Positions 13,327 to 25,578 of a stretch of DNA of 64,000 nt are shown piece by piece. The notes under the pieces are model-generated. The model saw only the letters and a list, made by a program, of their open reading frames with translations. It made no database searches and was not told where the DNA came from. The translations under genes and the position numbers were made by a program. Numbering within the stretch: position 1 is the stretch's first letter; every line of letters starts with the position of its first letter. The stretch covers positions 141,251,762-141,315,761 of the forward strand of contig NC_085046.1 in the NCBI RefSeq assembly GCF_963662255.1, read 5' to 3'. The DNA comes from Cinclus cinclus. Taxonomy: Eukaryota > Chordata > Aves > Passeriformes > Cinclidae.

Positions 13327-13332
13327 AGTAGG
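13327..13332. repeat. Left target-site duplication AGTAGG
   Basis: AGTAGG lies directly before the TG terminus of the LTR and is repeated exactly at 13981-13986 directly after its CA terminus. A 6-bp duplication is typical of class II (beta- and alpha-retrovirus-like, ERVK) integration. Confidence 0.8.
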
Positions 13333-13560
13333 TGTTGGGGTTTTTTTTAATACTTAAGGCACCAAGACTCAAGGGTAGTCTCCCCGACCAACCTCTAAGG
13401 GTCCCCTGATACCAGGGCTAAGGTGGCATAATGAGGAACGGGTCCACAACACAACTCTGCAACTAAATACTTCAATAACCATAAAAGAAAATGGGGGACA
13501 GGGCCCAAAACACATGCACATGCTATAATAACTAAGGGTAGAAGACAAGGCTGAGGGGAG

Positions 13561-13588
<28 letters not shown>
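13561..13588. repeat. 28-base poly-A run inside LTR
   Basis: Uninterrupted A run (T on the LTR's own strand), directly downstream of the LTR TATA box. It is the longest homopolymer I noticed in the window and is likely length-polymorphic. Confidence 0.9.
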
Positions 13589-13591
<3 letters not shown>

Positions 13592-13595
13592 AGGG

Positions 13596-13603
13596 TATTT
13601 ATA
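13596..13603 (-). promoter_or_regulatory. LTR TATA box TATAAATA
   Basis: TATAAATA on the minus strand within CCCTTATAAATACCCTGG, about 380 bases from the LTR 5' end. The position and context fit the U3/R boundary of a retroviral promoter. Activity is unknown. Confidence 0.65.
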
Positions 13604-13980
13604 AGGGATGAGGAGAGGTGGGTCCAGGGTGAGAATCCAATGGGTAAAGGGAAAAGTGGTGCAAGGGAGGGGCAACATAGGGCAGGAGCCAGTAAGGTAG
13701 GATGGGTGGAACAATGCAGTGAACATAAACCAATGGGGGGTACAAGGATACAAGAACTTTCCAGAACTAGGAGGAGAAAAGGGATGACATAACTGGGAAT
13801 AGAGGCAACCAAAGGGAAATGAGGGTTATAAAGCTTTACCATAAACAGTTTTAAAACCTTTGACAACTTTCTTAGGAACTGTTATAAACTTAAACAAATG
13901 CCCTCCAAGGTCTGGGGCCAAGGGGCAGCTCCTCAGAAACACTGGTCTGGCTTGGGATGTCAGCCAGTTCAATTCCTACA

Positions 13981-13986
13981 AGTAGG
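13981..13986. repeat. Right target-site duplication AGTAGG
   Basis: Exact match to 13327-13332, directly after the CA end of the LTR. It shows that both element ends are intact and that no rearrangement followed the insertion. Confidence 0.8.
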
Positions 13987-16900
13987 TATGTCTAAGCCTT
14001 CTTTGAGCTCTGCAAATGAAATTCATTGTGGAAAATACATTATGAGATCAAAAGAGTACTTGCTGCTATTAATTCACTAAAATTATACTTTTGATAGGTG
14101 CTTTTCTTGTCAATCTCATTACACAGACTGGCATAGACTATAAAACTTTGAATGGAGACATAATAACTTTAGGGCTAGAGCTGCTTGTGAATACTGGGGG
14201 AAATCAATTTGGTTTTGGTTAAATTTACCTACAAAAGAGAAAAAAGAGCAGTACTCTGTAGTGTCAGACCAATCTGTCACAGGCCAGTCTGAGGTTGTAT
14301 TCAAGGGGAGTCCTCCAACACTGGATGTATACAATGTCTGCCACCTTGCTACCATTACTGCTCAGAAAACCAAGCCAGTTTCTCTGTGGCTGCTCCAGGC
14401 TAATTAAGGCTTATTCATTTGTTTATGTTGGTTGTTGATGTCCTTCTGATTTGCCCCCAGTGAACATCAGTTCAAGACCTGTGAAGTCTGAGCTCTTTGA
14501 GGGAAGGTTGCAACAAAACCACAATTCACCTACTCATGTGAAAAACTTGGAAAATGTGGTGATCTGGATTTGCTTATATAAAGTGTTAGTTATACAAAAT
14601 AAACTGGTGTCTTGTGGGTAAAACTTATTTTGTCACTCTGCATCACCTTCATGATTTATAAAAGTTTGAGAATGAGTAAAAGCAGGAGAACTGCATATCC
14701 CTTTTTATATTTATTAAAAAAGAAAACACTCTCAAACTGAAACTCCATCTCTTGATCCTCACTCTAAACCATCTTCTTATTCTGCTCTTAAAATTTCATA
14801 TTCCTTTTTATAGTGGAAAACAATTATTTTGGAAACTTTTCAGGAAATTGTCTTTAAAATTAAAATCTATCTGAAATCACTGCTGAATAGACACACTCTT
14901 CTTATAAAGGCTTGGCTGTAGAAACATTTCAAGGGAATTAGCATTTTAGACACAATTTTATTTTGACTTTTGTACTACAGACTGTTTAGGAACTTTAATT
15001 TAATACCATGGTGGAGAACTGCTACATAAAGTTTATTGAAGCCTAAGTAGCTAATAACAGTATTTATGAAAAATATACTATTGGTGCTGTTAGTAGAACA
15101 GAAACTAAAAGATAAATAGCTCAATAAACATCAGCATGTCAAGAAATGCAGAATCCCACAAATTTCTTAATGTTGAACTTAACAGAAAGGCTGGATACAA
15201 ACCCCAATACAGGGGAGGAGCTTGGTACACTGAAGTGCTACAAAATAATTTAAAACTTGAAAATCCAACCTTCTGCAATTTTTTGTCTGTGTTTCTCCAC
15301 TCCTCACCTGCATGACAGTGCCTGTCCCTAGATTGTCTCTGAGCAGTGATAGCATATTCTGAAATCTGTTCCAGCTTCTGACCATGGCACCTAGGATTGT
15401 TCACAAGGGATCAAGAAGGCTCTTCTATGTCTGCAGCATTTTCTCTTGCTTACCTCAGGCTACATGATGATACCCTGAAGTGCTTTCTCTAGGCCTTAGT
15501 GAGGTGATAATTTGAGTGTCTGTCTTAAGACCTCAGCCTAGAGGACCATTAACTTTATAAAGCTGAATGCTGCTTGACTCTTTTGCCTGAAAATTTTAAT
15601 CTGAAATTACTATTAGGATCTGCTTATTTTCTCCATTGTCATCTTCATTGAGATCCACTTTGTTCTTGTTATAAAAGCCCAAATTATAAATCTCAGTGGC
15701 TCTCTTGAGTTTGTAAACTCTAACAGAACAATGCGAATAGCATGACTGAAAAACAGAACAGAATGGTTAAACAACTGCTTCAGTTATTTCATTTGCCTCC
15801 ATGAATGTGATAATGTTGAAAATGTACACTATAATAATTGATTCTGATAGTTTTTTTCCCCTGACAGTTTCACAAAGTAGGAGGTTTTCATTTATAGCAC
15901 ATTTATTAGTGAAGTCTTGAAACCTTGTGCAACCTACCTGGCATGTGATTGGCTGTTCGCCTTTTGTCTAAAAAATCATCCTGCCACTTTTTCTATGAAA
16001 TCGCAACTTATCATCAATCTGACACAAAATTTGAGTTTATCACTCCCATTTAGACTGCTCTGATCTCCAAACTGCAGGAGTACATGCAGTCAGAATGGAT
16101 TTGGGGCATCACACACAGTTCTCATCTCAGGTGAAGGGCGAAGACAGCGAGGCGGGACAGCAAAAATACTGACTGGTGCAGCTGAGGCCTCAATCAGGCA
16201 AAGAAACAAAGCTGATGAAATCTCTTGGTATTCTGATTGCTCTTTTTCTGGAACTCAGTTGTCAAGATTAGCATGAAAACTTGCTACATTTCCCTACCTT
16301 ACATTATGCTTTCTGTAATAGATGTTCATGACTGTATAAAACGACATGAAGATCAGTGCAGGGATGTAATAATGTATGTGGAGATTAGGATCATCACATT
16401 GCTGCTACTAGAGACTGAGGAGGGACAGGAAATGTGCTAACTCCTTTTTGTTTAATGAAATCACTTTTGATAATTATGTTTATAGCCTTACTGGGCCTCC
16501 CAGGAGGATCACAAATCTAGAGGAGAGAATAAAAGTGTTTTCTTACACTCTGTGCTCAGCTATTCCAAAATACAAGGGTCTGGAGCTTTTTATTGTTAGT
16601 AATGGACACATCTGGGGTAGCCTCCAGCATTAATAGACCCATTTTCCTCCCCAGATTTCTCACAACTTCTACAGATAACAGAAAGGATGCACTATTATTC
16701 TAAAATTTTATATGGGTGTCTGAGGCAGTTTGCAATTATATAACCTTCCAAAGTAGTTCTCTGACAGAGATAGGAAAATTAAAAAACCCAGTCACAAGAA
16801 TTTTATTAGTAGGATACTAACACAGATACGCAAATACACACAAAAATCCCTTCACTGGTTCATAACCTGACTTAAGGATTTCTGAATTTCAAGAATATTT

Positions 16901-19808
16901 ATTGCAAGAGCAATTGAAAACTAACCATTCTTTAAAGAAAAAACTGGTCCTCAGGAACACTTGGATTTAGAATTCCAGCCATGACTTGCAACTCCTACTT
17001 CTTTCTTCTCTTCTAGATTTTCACTTACACTTTGTATTTGCCTCACAGCAATTTCAAGGATGGGAGGAGGGGGAAATGTCATAGAAGTTATTCATGCTAA
17101 TATGCTTTCTGCCATATGTTTAAGAAAAATCTCCTATGCCGTGTTCTCTGTGGAACATTCTTCCTGAATATTCTGCAGTGGATTTTTAAAATACATATAT
17201 GGTGCTAAAGTCAGTCTAATCCTGCCAGCAAATCTGGGGAAACAGATAGTTTCTTCCTACAGGAATACATTTACAGTCTTGAAAGTTATACACTGTCTAA
17301 TAACACACCTCAATGCTGAGACCATGGAAACCTTTCTTGTATGTTCATGACTAGTGGCTTGCCATGCAAAGAAGGGTGACAAAGATTCAGTTTACGAGCC
17401 TATAAAACTTTTTGCCTTGCTTTCCCCTCTGCTAAACATGATGTCAGAATTTCTAAGCAGTTTGCAATGGTTCCAAAGTAAATATCTTCAAGTTTTCAAG
17501 CACAGCAGCATTCAAGAGCTTGTCCAGTCACTGAATTTTTGGAGCATATCTACCTATGGTGAATTAGTTTGGAAGCTTTTCCAAAACTGGCAGTCTTTGT
17601 AAAAATCTTTTAGATATACTTCTAATCAGCTTCTTCCTAGCAAATGCAGAATAAATCCTGAGCATCTGTTAATTTTACCAATACTCCTGACTGAATCATG
17701 ACATTAATATTTGCATCTCTTGATACTCAAAAAATTCCAGGCCCTTCCACACTGAGTGTTAAACAAAAAACCTCCTCATTTGTAGTCCATTCCAGTCAAA
17801 GGAAAGGGAGTGGCAAAAAAAAGTGGGAATGGGAAGATAGCTTGGGTTCCATCATCATAATTCCTTCAATACTTCTAAACATATTTGGTATATATGACAG
17901 TTTCTCTGCAATGCTTCATGGTTGATACTATTTATCTCTCTAACTCTTTTCCAGTTTTATGTGTATCTAGTCACATGCCCCCATTTGATGTCTTAAATAT
18001 GGGATTTCTGGGTATATGGACACATGAGTGAATTTGTTTGCCCTTATACTGTTTTCCTAAAATCTACTGAGCCTTGGCTGCTAACTGCCGTCTGAAGGTG
18101 ATAGGAGGTATCCAGCTAAAATTTGAAGGAGTGACCCATAAAGTATTTTTTTTCCTAATATTCAGTCCTTCTTCCTTTCCAAATCCCTCTAACCCCAAGC
18201 CTATTGCATGACATTCTGCAACAACCAATGTGTCCTAAAATCATTGGAAGTCATCCCAACCTCTGCATCCTCTCCGGTTTTCCTTTTTTTCTTCAACTGG
18301 TCTGTGATCAAAGCAAAGGTGACACATAACTCTCTCAAGACACTCCTTCCTGTTTCCTGTACCCTGCATTCTCATCACACCATTTTGGAGTACACTGAGT
18401 TTATAAAAGAATAAAAAATTTTAGACACAGTCTAATGACAAACCTTTTAGTATGTAGTAAATGCTGCTATTCATAAGAATCACCTACCTTTAAATCACCT
18501 ATTACCTGTTTTTGTTTCCTGAGGTCCATAGATTTTATTTTCTCAAAGAAAGAGGTTTATTTTTAGGGTTAGGTTACAGCTTCTGAAGGAGAAGAAGCAA
18601 AAATATTTAAATATTAGAGTACTGAGGAAAGGAAAAGGATCACACATTTCTTGGAGAGACTAGGGAGAAGATCTGAGAGTCTGAGGGATTTTATAAATGG
18701 AAAGAATCAAAGTTATGGTTGGCAGTGCATTGAAGGGAAGGAGCTGGCGTGAGGTGCTCCAGAATAGTCACTCTTTTGAACTACACAGCATGACAAAATG
18801 AGTTCTGGGGGCAGCTGGAGCTAATAACCTATTTACATTTCACAGTCTCTGGTGGTCCTTGATGCTTCAAAACTTGTAAATTTAGGATTAGGAGAGAGAA
18901 GGGACAAATTTGTCCTCATGTTTTGTGCAGCATGAAAAATAAAATCTGCTGATATTGGTTGTTGTGATGGGATCATGCAAGGTTCTGAGGAAAGTTTCCA
19001 AACAGAGAGGATGGCAGCAGTTTTAAGAGAGAAAGAAAGATCAGGATCTATCGTGTTAAAAGTAGACCCTCACTATAAAATGATTGATGGCATAGAGTAA
19101 TGTCCTAGCATTTCTATTCCCTTCAGGAAAAGGCTTTTAGAGATCATAAGATGGATGAAGGTTTGGTTGGAGTCAGGTTTGGGAAAAAAAAAAAGAGTTT
19201 AAACTTATCTGTGGTGGTGAGCGTGGTGTAACCTAAAAAGATGAGTGTACTGGAAAGAGCACTGGCACTTATATTCCTTTATTTTGTTTAGTTGCTCAGT
19301 GGTGACTGTGCAGGTTTTTAAATACCAGAGTCTAAGGGTCAATAAGGGATAATGTTCCAACAGGAAAGTTTAGTACTCGATTGAAGGAAATGCCAATAAT
19401 ATTTTGTAGTAATACTACAGGATTAGTACTCCTGAGTATTACCTGGGAGTTAAGTTGAATGCAAATTGTTAATGAAATGATATGGTTATATATTATAGAA
19501 GACAAGTAATATTAATGCTCATATCTTTTTGAGATAATGGCTTGGTTTTGGCTCCTTTAGCTGTGTCTGAGAAGTACAGTAGGATTTGGTTTAGAGTAGT
19601 GGGAATAAGGGAAGTAAATACTAAAAGTATGGTTGTATATTGCAGAGTACTTTCAAAAGAACCACTCTACATTTCTACAAGGTTATGTCTTGTGATTGCA
19701 AAGTAGCCATAGCCAGGTTAGTGTTAATTTTTAAAAAACTGGAGTAGATTGTTATTCTACTGATTTCAGACCTTCAAAGCAAAGCCATTTAAAATTAGCT
19801 TAGGCAGC
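13987..19808. other. Non-genic DNA, one possible conserved block
   Basis: No gene or recognised repeat. About 15690-16240 looks less AT-monotonous and contains an inverted CCAAT (GTGATTGGCTG), a short GC-rich patch (GAAGGGCGAAGACAGCGAGG) and several ATTA/TAAT cores. It could be a conserved non-coding element, but this cannot be judged from one genome. Short frames at 14119-14355, 15105-15404, 17354-17602 and 17698-17925 match no known family. Confidence 0.45.
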
Positions 19809-20221
19809 TGTATTGGGATTTTGTGGCTAGGTTTTGGTAGTGGGGGGACTACAGGGGTGGCTTCTGTGAGAAACTGCCAGAAGCTTCCTCCACATGGTGG
19901 CTCCAAGGTGTACATGCCACTGGTCAAGGCTGGGCATGTTATTACACAGCTGTAATTGTGACCAGGGAAGAGCAAAGCGAGATCCCCAGGTCAGTGCAGA
20001 AGGAGGGGGAGGAGATGCTGCAAGCACCAGAGCTGTTTTCTCTGCAGGCTGTGGTGAAGGTCATGGTGCAGACCATGGTGAGACAGCTGTGCCCCTGCCA
20101 CCCCTGGAGGTCCATGGTATGGAGAGATCCACCTGCAGCCCGTGGAGGAGACCCACAGCAGAGCAGGATCCACCCCGGAGCAGCCTGTCCTTGTGGGACT
20201 GCATGCCATGGAGGAGTGACC

Positions 20222-20365
20222 CACACTGCAGCAGTTTGGGGAGGGCTGTTGCCCATGAGATGGACTCACATTGCAGCAGTTCTCAGAGAACTGTTTCTTT
20301 TGAGGTGGATCACATTGCAGAACTTCATGGAGAGCTATTTCCCATGGGATGGGCCCCGTGGTGGA
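20222..20365 (+). repeat. 44-45 bp tandem repeat array inside LTR
   Basis: Units anchored by CACACTGCAGCAG (20222), CACATTGCAGCAG (20267), CACATTGCAGAAC (20311) and a fourth, more diverged, unit (near 20355) are spaced 45, 44 and about 44 bases apart. Further related GGAG-type units lie upstream (about 20060-20200) with less regular spacing. Confidence 0.75.
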
Positions 20366-20538
20366 GAAAAGCACTCCTCTCTTGAGCAGTGGGAGAAACT
20401 ATGGGTGATGAACTGACCATAACCCCGTTCCCTGCCTCCTTGTACTGCTGGGGTAGGAGGTACAGCTGGGAAGGGGGGAGGGGGTGGAGGGAAGGTGTTT
20501 TATTTTACTTCTCATTATCTTGCTCTGATTTTGTTTGC

Positions 20539-20544
20539 AATAAA
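20539..20544 (+). terminator. LTR polyadenylation signal AATAAA
   Basis: AATAAA within GTTTGCAATAAATTCAG, about 190 bases before the LTR 3' end. It sets the orientation as plus. Confidence 0.75.
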
Positions 20545-20730
20545 TTCAGTTAGTGCCTTTAATTCAAGTCTGTTTTGCCCAGGACAGTATTTGCTGAGTG
20601 ATCTCTCCTGGTCCTTATCTCAACCCATGAACTCTGTTATATTTTCTCTCTCCTGTGCAGCTGTAGAGGGGAGTGTCAGAGATGCTTTAGTGAGTGCCTG
20701 GCACCCAGCCAGGGGCAAGCTACCTCACCA

Positions 20731-22384
20731 GTGAATCATAGCTATAATTTTAATTCTTATCAAATCCAGAGCTAAGGTTAAGGTTAGTATTAGTGGTCAG
20801 AAAGTGAAGAGGTGATACAAATTTTGTGGTACTGTTTCTAGACTAGAGAAATATAGCAATTATACAAACCAAGCAACTCCAGTTTTTTCTCTAACATGAG
20901 GGTAAGGCTGAAAAGTTAGCAGTGAACAGAGTTAAAATTAGGGCTACAGTTAATGTAAAACAAATGAGATGAAAATATTCTTACAATGTATAGTGGACTG
21001 TACATAGAAGAAAATAAAACCTGTTCTGCTTTTACATGAGAGAATATTGTTATAACCCTTTATCTTCAGGGCTTGACTGTCAACTTTTAATTTCTCCTTT
21101 AACAGTCATTTTTGACCGTGCTGTGGGTTGGTTTAAGGTTGAGATAATGGAGATGTAAGAATCCTTACTTTTTGTGTGAACCACTAATGTAAAACAAAGG
21201 TTTTAATTGTATGGGTAAAAGTTTTTTTTCCCTTTTGTATCAGGTCTCATTACCATGAGCACAGCTTGGACTACAGTTAGATCTTCATTCAGCTTTAGTG
21301 GTGGTCTAGCTTTAGGAATTTCTTGGATGAACAAATGAAAATTACAGGATTTTAAAAAGGGACTGTAGATACCTTTAGTCTCTGCAGCTGATGGAACAGG
21401 GTTACAGAGCAGAATATGGGAGAGGAAAGAAAATAGTCTTATTTATGGTATAGAAAGTGAAACTGAATTTTAAGATTATTGTGCTAATAATTTCTGCTTT
21501 TATTTTATGCATGACCATCAGTTATAGTATTACTAAAACTCATTTTAACTATAGACATAAAAAAAGAAAGAGGGCAGGAAGAGGTTTTTGTTTTATATTC
21601 TTTTTAAGATATAGCCAGAATAAAATTAATGCTGAGCAGTGGTTATCTTTGTTATTTCTAGAAGAGTTTGACAACCATGTATAGAGTAAGGTTAGACTAA
21701 AGGATGTAATTATTGTTAAGCACATGAGAGAAAGAAATAATGAGAAACAGCTCCCTCCACTTTTCTATCATCTCTAATCAGAAGAGTTGTGAAGCTTTTA
21801 CACACATCCTTATGAAAGACTAAGAGCTCACACAAGTTTTTAGGCAAGATTCTTTCTCCCTTCCATACTCATTGTGCTTCAATTGCAACTAATTATATCT
21901 TCTAATACCCATCCACAGGCCTCTAAAAAGAAGTGACCTTGAAGCTCTTGATTTTTGAACTGAAGTTCACAACACTCTCATGAGTTTGAAAGGGTTCTGC
22001 AGCAAACTGAAATTATAACTAATTCTTCAACTTATGAACATGATTACAGTTCCTACAAGGAACACCAGGATGCTCATTGAGCTACTTTTTAAAGACAGCT
22101 GTGACATAAGCTTTGGGAAGATGACAGACACGCTCACTGGGGGAATTTACATCATGTGTGGGATTCAATGTACATTAAGACACCTATGTTTGGGTATTTG
22201 AAGGGTTTAATTTAGTTTAGTGTGCATGCTGTCTGAGCTCTTGCTGTGGTCAGTGGAGGTGTGGGGAATCTGGTTGGTGGAGTCCCACAGGTGTTCGTGC
22301 CAACATGTGCTTCATTACAGTGAACAAACACTCCAGAGGCACCACTGACTGGAATAACTAATGGCTCAAATCACTTTCCTAAGG
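20731..22384. other. AT-rich non-genic DNA
   Basis: No gene or recognised repeat. The frame at 21457-21684 (plus, 75 codons) has a hydrophobic, Ile-rich start, as expected from AT-rich DNA, and no family resemblance. Confidence 0.5.
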
Positions 22385-22545
22385 ATAGAGATTACCCATC
22401 ACTGGAGACCTGTTTAACAAAAGACTGGATGTGGCGCTCAGTGCGATGGTATAGTTGATGAGGAGGTGTTAGGTCATAGGTTGGATTGATGATCTCAAAA
22501 GTCTTTTCCAACCTAGTTCATTCTGTGATTCTGTGTAATTCTGTG
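22385..22545 (+). mobile_element. CR1 LINE 3'-end fragment
   Basis: The plus-strand text contains AGACTGGATGTGGCGCTCAG, GGTTGGATTGATGATCTC, TCTTTTCCAACCTAGTTCA and finally TTCTGTGATTCTGTG. This is the CR1 3' terminus ending in the usual short ATTCTGTG repeats. It is severely 5'-truncated with no coding capacity. Confidence 0.88.
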
Positions 22546-23358
22546 ATATAAAGGAAGGCATTTCATTTACTTGAAGCTACAGGTCCCACAGACTCTGTGC
22601 TATATCTGCCCATCTCACCTTTAAGACTTGGCTACTCTTGAGCATTAAAAATGGCATCAGATACCTGCATTTAGGGAGTTAGAGTTCAGTTTAGCTCTGA
22701 ATTTATTATATACGGAGACTGGACAGTAATATTCAGGCACTTAGGTTTAAGTGTCCTATGTGGAACTGAGACCCACACAATGGGGAGTTGTTTGCATGGA
22801 TAGAAGTTCTGGAGCACTGTTTAGGGGGTTTTAGTTTCCTGGCCTCCAGCTACTGTATTCTACAGACTCAGTTTCATCTTTCTTAGAAGCAGAAAGGCCT
22901 ATCAGCTCCCTTATCACATGAGAAAGACCTGCAGATGCTTGTGTATTAGGCAATATGTATTGCATAGTATGTAGTGACATAAGCATCCAACAGTTTTTGA
23001 TGCTCATCTTCGAGATAAATCTCTTAGGATTTTGCTACCTTGACACAAATGTTTCTCTATTCTAAACCAGAATTCTAGAATTATGGTGCTAATTCAGAGA
23101 GAGAGAGTATATTTGGGCAATTTAAAGGTATAAAAACCATTACATGGTTGTAATAATTATACCCCCCAAAAGTACTGCACTATAGGAAATCTGGAATTGT
23201 TAACATTCTAAAGAAATTAAAATGTGCATTCTATGAAAATAGACAAGTAGGGTATCTACATTATCATGCTTTTGTCTTGTTTTCAGTAACATTTTCAAAG
23301 CTTTCAATCAGCTGGCAAAAGGATATGTTTTGTGGGATTGACACAAGCATCCCTGAAA

Positions 23359-23440
23359 AATCATAAAATCATGGAGAAATTCTGATTGTGAGAGACCTCA
23401 GGAGGTCATGTACTCCAACACTGCACTCAACAAAGGACTG
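23359..23440 (-). mobile_element. Degenerate CR1 3'-end fragment
   Basis: AATCATAAAATCATGGAG followed by GAGAGACCTCAGGAGGTCAT and ACTCCAACACTGC resembles the reverse complement of a CR1 3' end (TCATAGAATCAT..., GAGACCTC..., TCCAACC). It is short and diverged. Confidence 0.6.
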
Positions 23441-23859
23441 ATTTCTAAAAAGAAATGGGGATTTAAAATATGGTAATTGAGTCCAGGAACATGTCAGAGG
23501 ACTCAGCAGGGACTATGAGGTGTTTTCTCAGGAAAGAAAAGTGCAGTCTTTTCTCTTGGGTGGGGGTAAGAAGCCAAAGAGGTAGCTCAAATAATAGCTG
23601 AACAAGCAGAGGGCCCATGTTTCCAGAGACAGAACCTGTCTCTGAAGCACTGGGGATTTTGTTGAATTAATTCCAAAAAGAGTTGACCCTTAAAGAGTAC
23701 TCTTTCAGGACTGGGCATCTTGGGAGAGGCTGGGATATTTAAGGATGCAATTGACAGCTTTGATATTAATGATATTTTTTAATAACATAAATCTGATTGT
23801 AAATTTTTTAGTATTCCCATGGTCTGCAGTACCAGAAAAATTGTGAGAGAATTCTTACC

Positions 23860-23898
23860 TTTTTTTTTGTTTGTTTGGGTTTTTTTGTTTGTTTTTTT
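23860..23898. repeat. T-rich low-complexity run
   Basis: T runs broken by G in a TTTG pattern. No adjacent retroelement body was recognised. Confidence 0.8.
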
Positions 23899-25540
23899 CC
23901 TGGGTGGGAGGGTATTATGGCTTCATAAAGAGGAAGGAAAGAAATTTATTTGAATTTGGTATTCTAATGTTTTTCAGTATTTGCTTGAGCCTTTTGTCAT
24001 GGAAATATTTCTTGAGATGGAAATAACAGATTAACGTAAACATAAACTCTCCAAGAGTTTAATGCAGCAAAATGTACCCACCCAAAAATGCACACATTAA
24101 TATTATTTTTTAGAGATAATTTTTCTTTTAGTTGCCCTCATGCTAGAATGCATGCATCTGTGGAGAATTACAAGAATGTGTGGTGATTCTCCTCTGTAAT
24201 GCCTATTTTTATGTTCCTCTGGCATAACAGGAATAAAAACAAGATAAACCTCTTTTATTTTTTTATTTTCAGTGTGGCCATGAAGGAGAAAGAGAAATAG
24301 CTTCACAGAAGGAAAAAGACTTTAATTTTCCTCTGACTTATTGTGTATCTGTTTTAAATACTTATTAATCTGGAAATCATTGAAATGAAACATTTGAAAG
24401 GCAGTTCCCTCTTTATCTAAATGTCAATTTACTGTTCTAAACTAATATTTGCATTTTAATATTTCATACAGTTAAAACACCAAAATTTTTAATACCAGGT
24501 GTGGGTCAAAATTAATTTTGTATTATCAAATGATTAATCACCAACACAACCAGAGATTTTTCACCATTCACATATAAAGAAATAAATGCACATAATGTCA
24601 CCCTTACTTTAATAAACCAAAGAAGTCTAGTTTTGGAGTAATATATCATTCTGTTCAAACAAGAGTGTTACAGCTATGGCTCTAATAGCTGATAAATGGT
24701 CATCATTAGGATGTGATCCAACATTAATGACCTCTTCTGGACCTGCATTTGACATGGACACTCTCAGGGTAAAATAAGACTTGGGGCCTGTAAAAAACCT
24801 AATCAATATGGGCTTGTGTTATGTAAGCAGAGGACCTGTGAGCTTTCAGGTATGTGACAATATTTCTATAGTTTTAGCTTAATATAGTCTGTAACTACCA
24901 CACCAATTACAAGTCATTAAAACACATTAAATTGCATTCTTGATGGAGAGAAACCTGAAATTATAAGCACCCAAGATCTCTTCAGTACTCAGCTAAAGAT
25001 CTCTCTCCATTTTAACGTGGCATAATTCTTTACTGCTGTCACCATAATGTGATTTTGCTGGGGTTTTCTGTGAATCCTGAAGACAATGGTGCTTAAGCTT
25101 TCCTCTCTGAGTTAGGATAAAGTGCATGGGTGAAAGCAGTCTGAAAACTTGGACTTCTGTTAGCTGGCCTTGTCTCTGAAAAAAGCAACACTACACTCCA
25201 TTGGACTGAGATCTCAAACTAAGGTTCAATCATCTTCAGATATTTTTTGAAAGATGATAATGGGTTATGCCCAAATACAGAAAAGTGAGAGATTTTTCTA
25301 ACTTTTAGAATCCCTTATCTTCTTCTGTGCTTTCTGTAGTTCCTAAAATGTGACCTTTGAAGTCACCAGTATCTGAGAATACATAATTGGTATACATTAC
25401 CTTCTGAGTTCTATCACACCAAAGCCAGTAGTACTGTTCCCTAAAACAAAATCCTATACATCTGCACAGGACACACAGGTAATCCATGAATTATATCAGA
25501 GGCAGCTTTCTGTAGTAGCATCCGAAAGCCAGTGGTTCCT

Positions 25541-25578
25541 AAATTTACACAGAGGCTCTGGACACCTCTGTGTAATTT
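25541..25578. repeat. Small inverted repeat (hairpin)
   Basis: AAATTTACACAGAGG at 25541-25555 pairs with CCTCTGTGTAATTT at 25565-25578: eleven contiguous pairs (TTACACAGAGG with CCTCTGTGTAA), then four more after a one-base bulge, around a 9-base loop. Confidence 0.8.

Larger units (their letters stand above)
11253..13332. other. Non-genic DNA
   Basis: AT-rich. It contains a 14-bp tandem duplication at 12041-12069 and an A-rich stretch at about 12836-12868. A minus-strand frame at 12992-13294 (100 codons) begins with a plausible Met but matches nothing I recognise. Confidence 0.5.
13333..13980 (-). mobile_element. Solo LTR, probably avian ERVK-like, with a perfect 6-bp target-site duplication
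   Basis: The 648-bp element begins TGTTGGGG and ends CCTACA on the plus strand, giving TG...CA termini flanked by perfect AGTAGG repeats. On the minus strand it contains TATAAATA (13603-13596) in a promoter position, then a poly-T run (28 A on the plus strand, 13561-13588), then a region resembling R/U5 of avian class II ERVs (for example TGTGTTGTGGACCC and GGTCGGGGAGACTACC), ending in AAAAACCCCAACA. No AATAAA is visible between the TATA box and the 3' end. The T run sits where I would expect a signal, so polyadenylation may be lost. Open frames at 13369-13866 (minus) are incidental. No internal retroviral sequence adjoins it, so it is a solo LTR left by recombination between the two LTRs of a provirus. 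Confidence 0.85.
19809..20730 (+). mobile_element. Solo LTR of an avian ERV family with internal 45-bp repeats
   Basis: The plus-strand element starts at about TGTATTGGG. It contains the avian LTR blocks GGTTTTGGTAGTGGGG and GGCTTCTGTGAGAAACTGCC, then a GGAG-rich section with an array of 44-45 bp repeats. A later part carries GATGAACTGACC, an AATAAA signal, GTCTGTTTTGCCC and GAGTGATCTCTCCTGGTCC, and it ends GCACCCAGCCAGGGGCAAG...CTCACCA. The order matches a common avian ERV LTR known to me. The part around 19940-19960 is shorter than I expect, probably a deletion that includes the TATA region. No target-site duplication could be found, so the ends are approximate. No internal ERV sequence is attached. 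Frames at 19894-20416 on both strands stay open only because the repeat period is close to a multiple of three. Confidence 0.82.

Noticed and set aside
13369..13866. Minus-strand frame of 165 codons with a Phe run
   Set aside because: It lies wholly inside the solo LTR bounded by a 6-bp target duplication; the Phe run is the poly-T tract.
19894..20416. Frames of 104-163 codons on both strands
   Set aside because: They coincide with the tandem repeat array of an LTR whose period is near a multiple of three.
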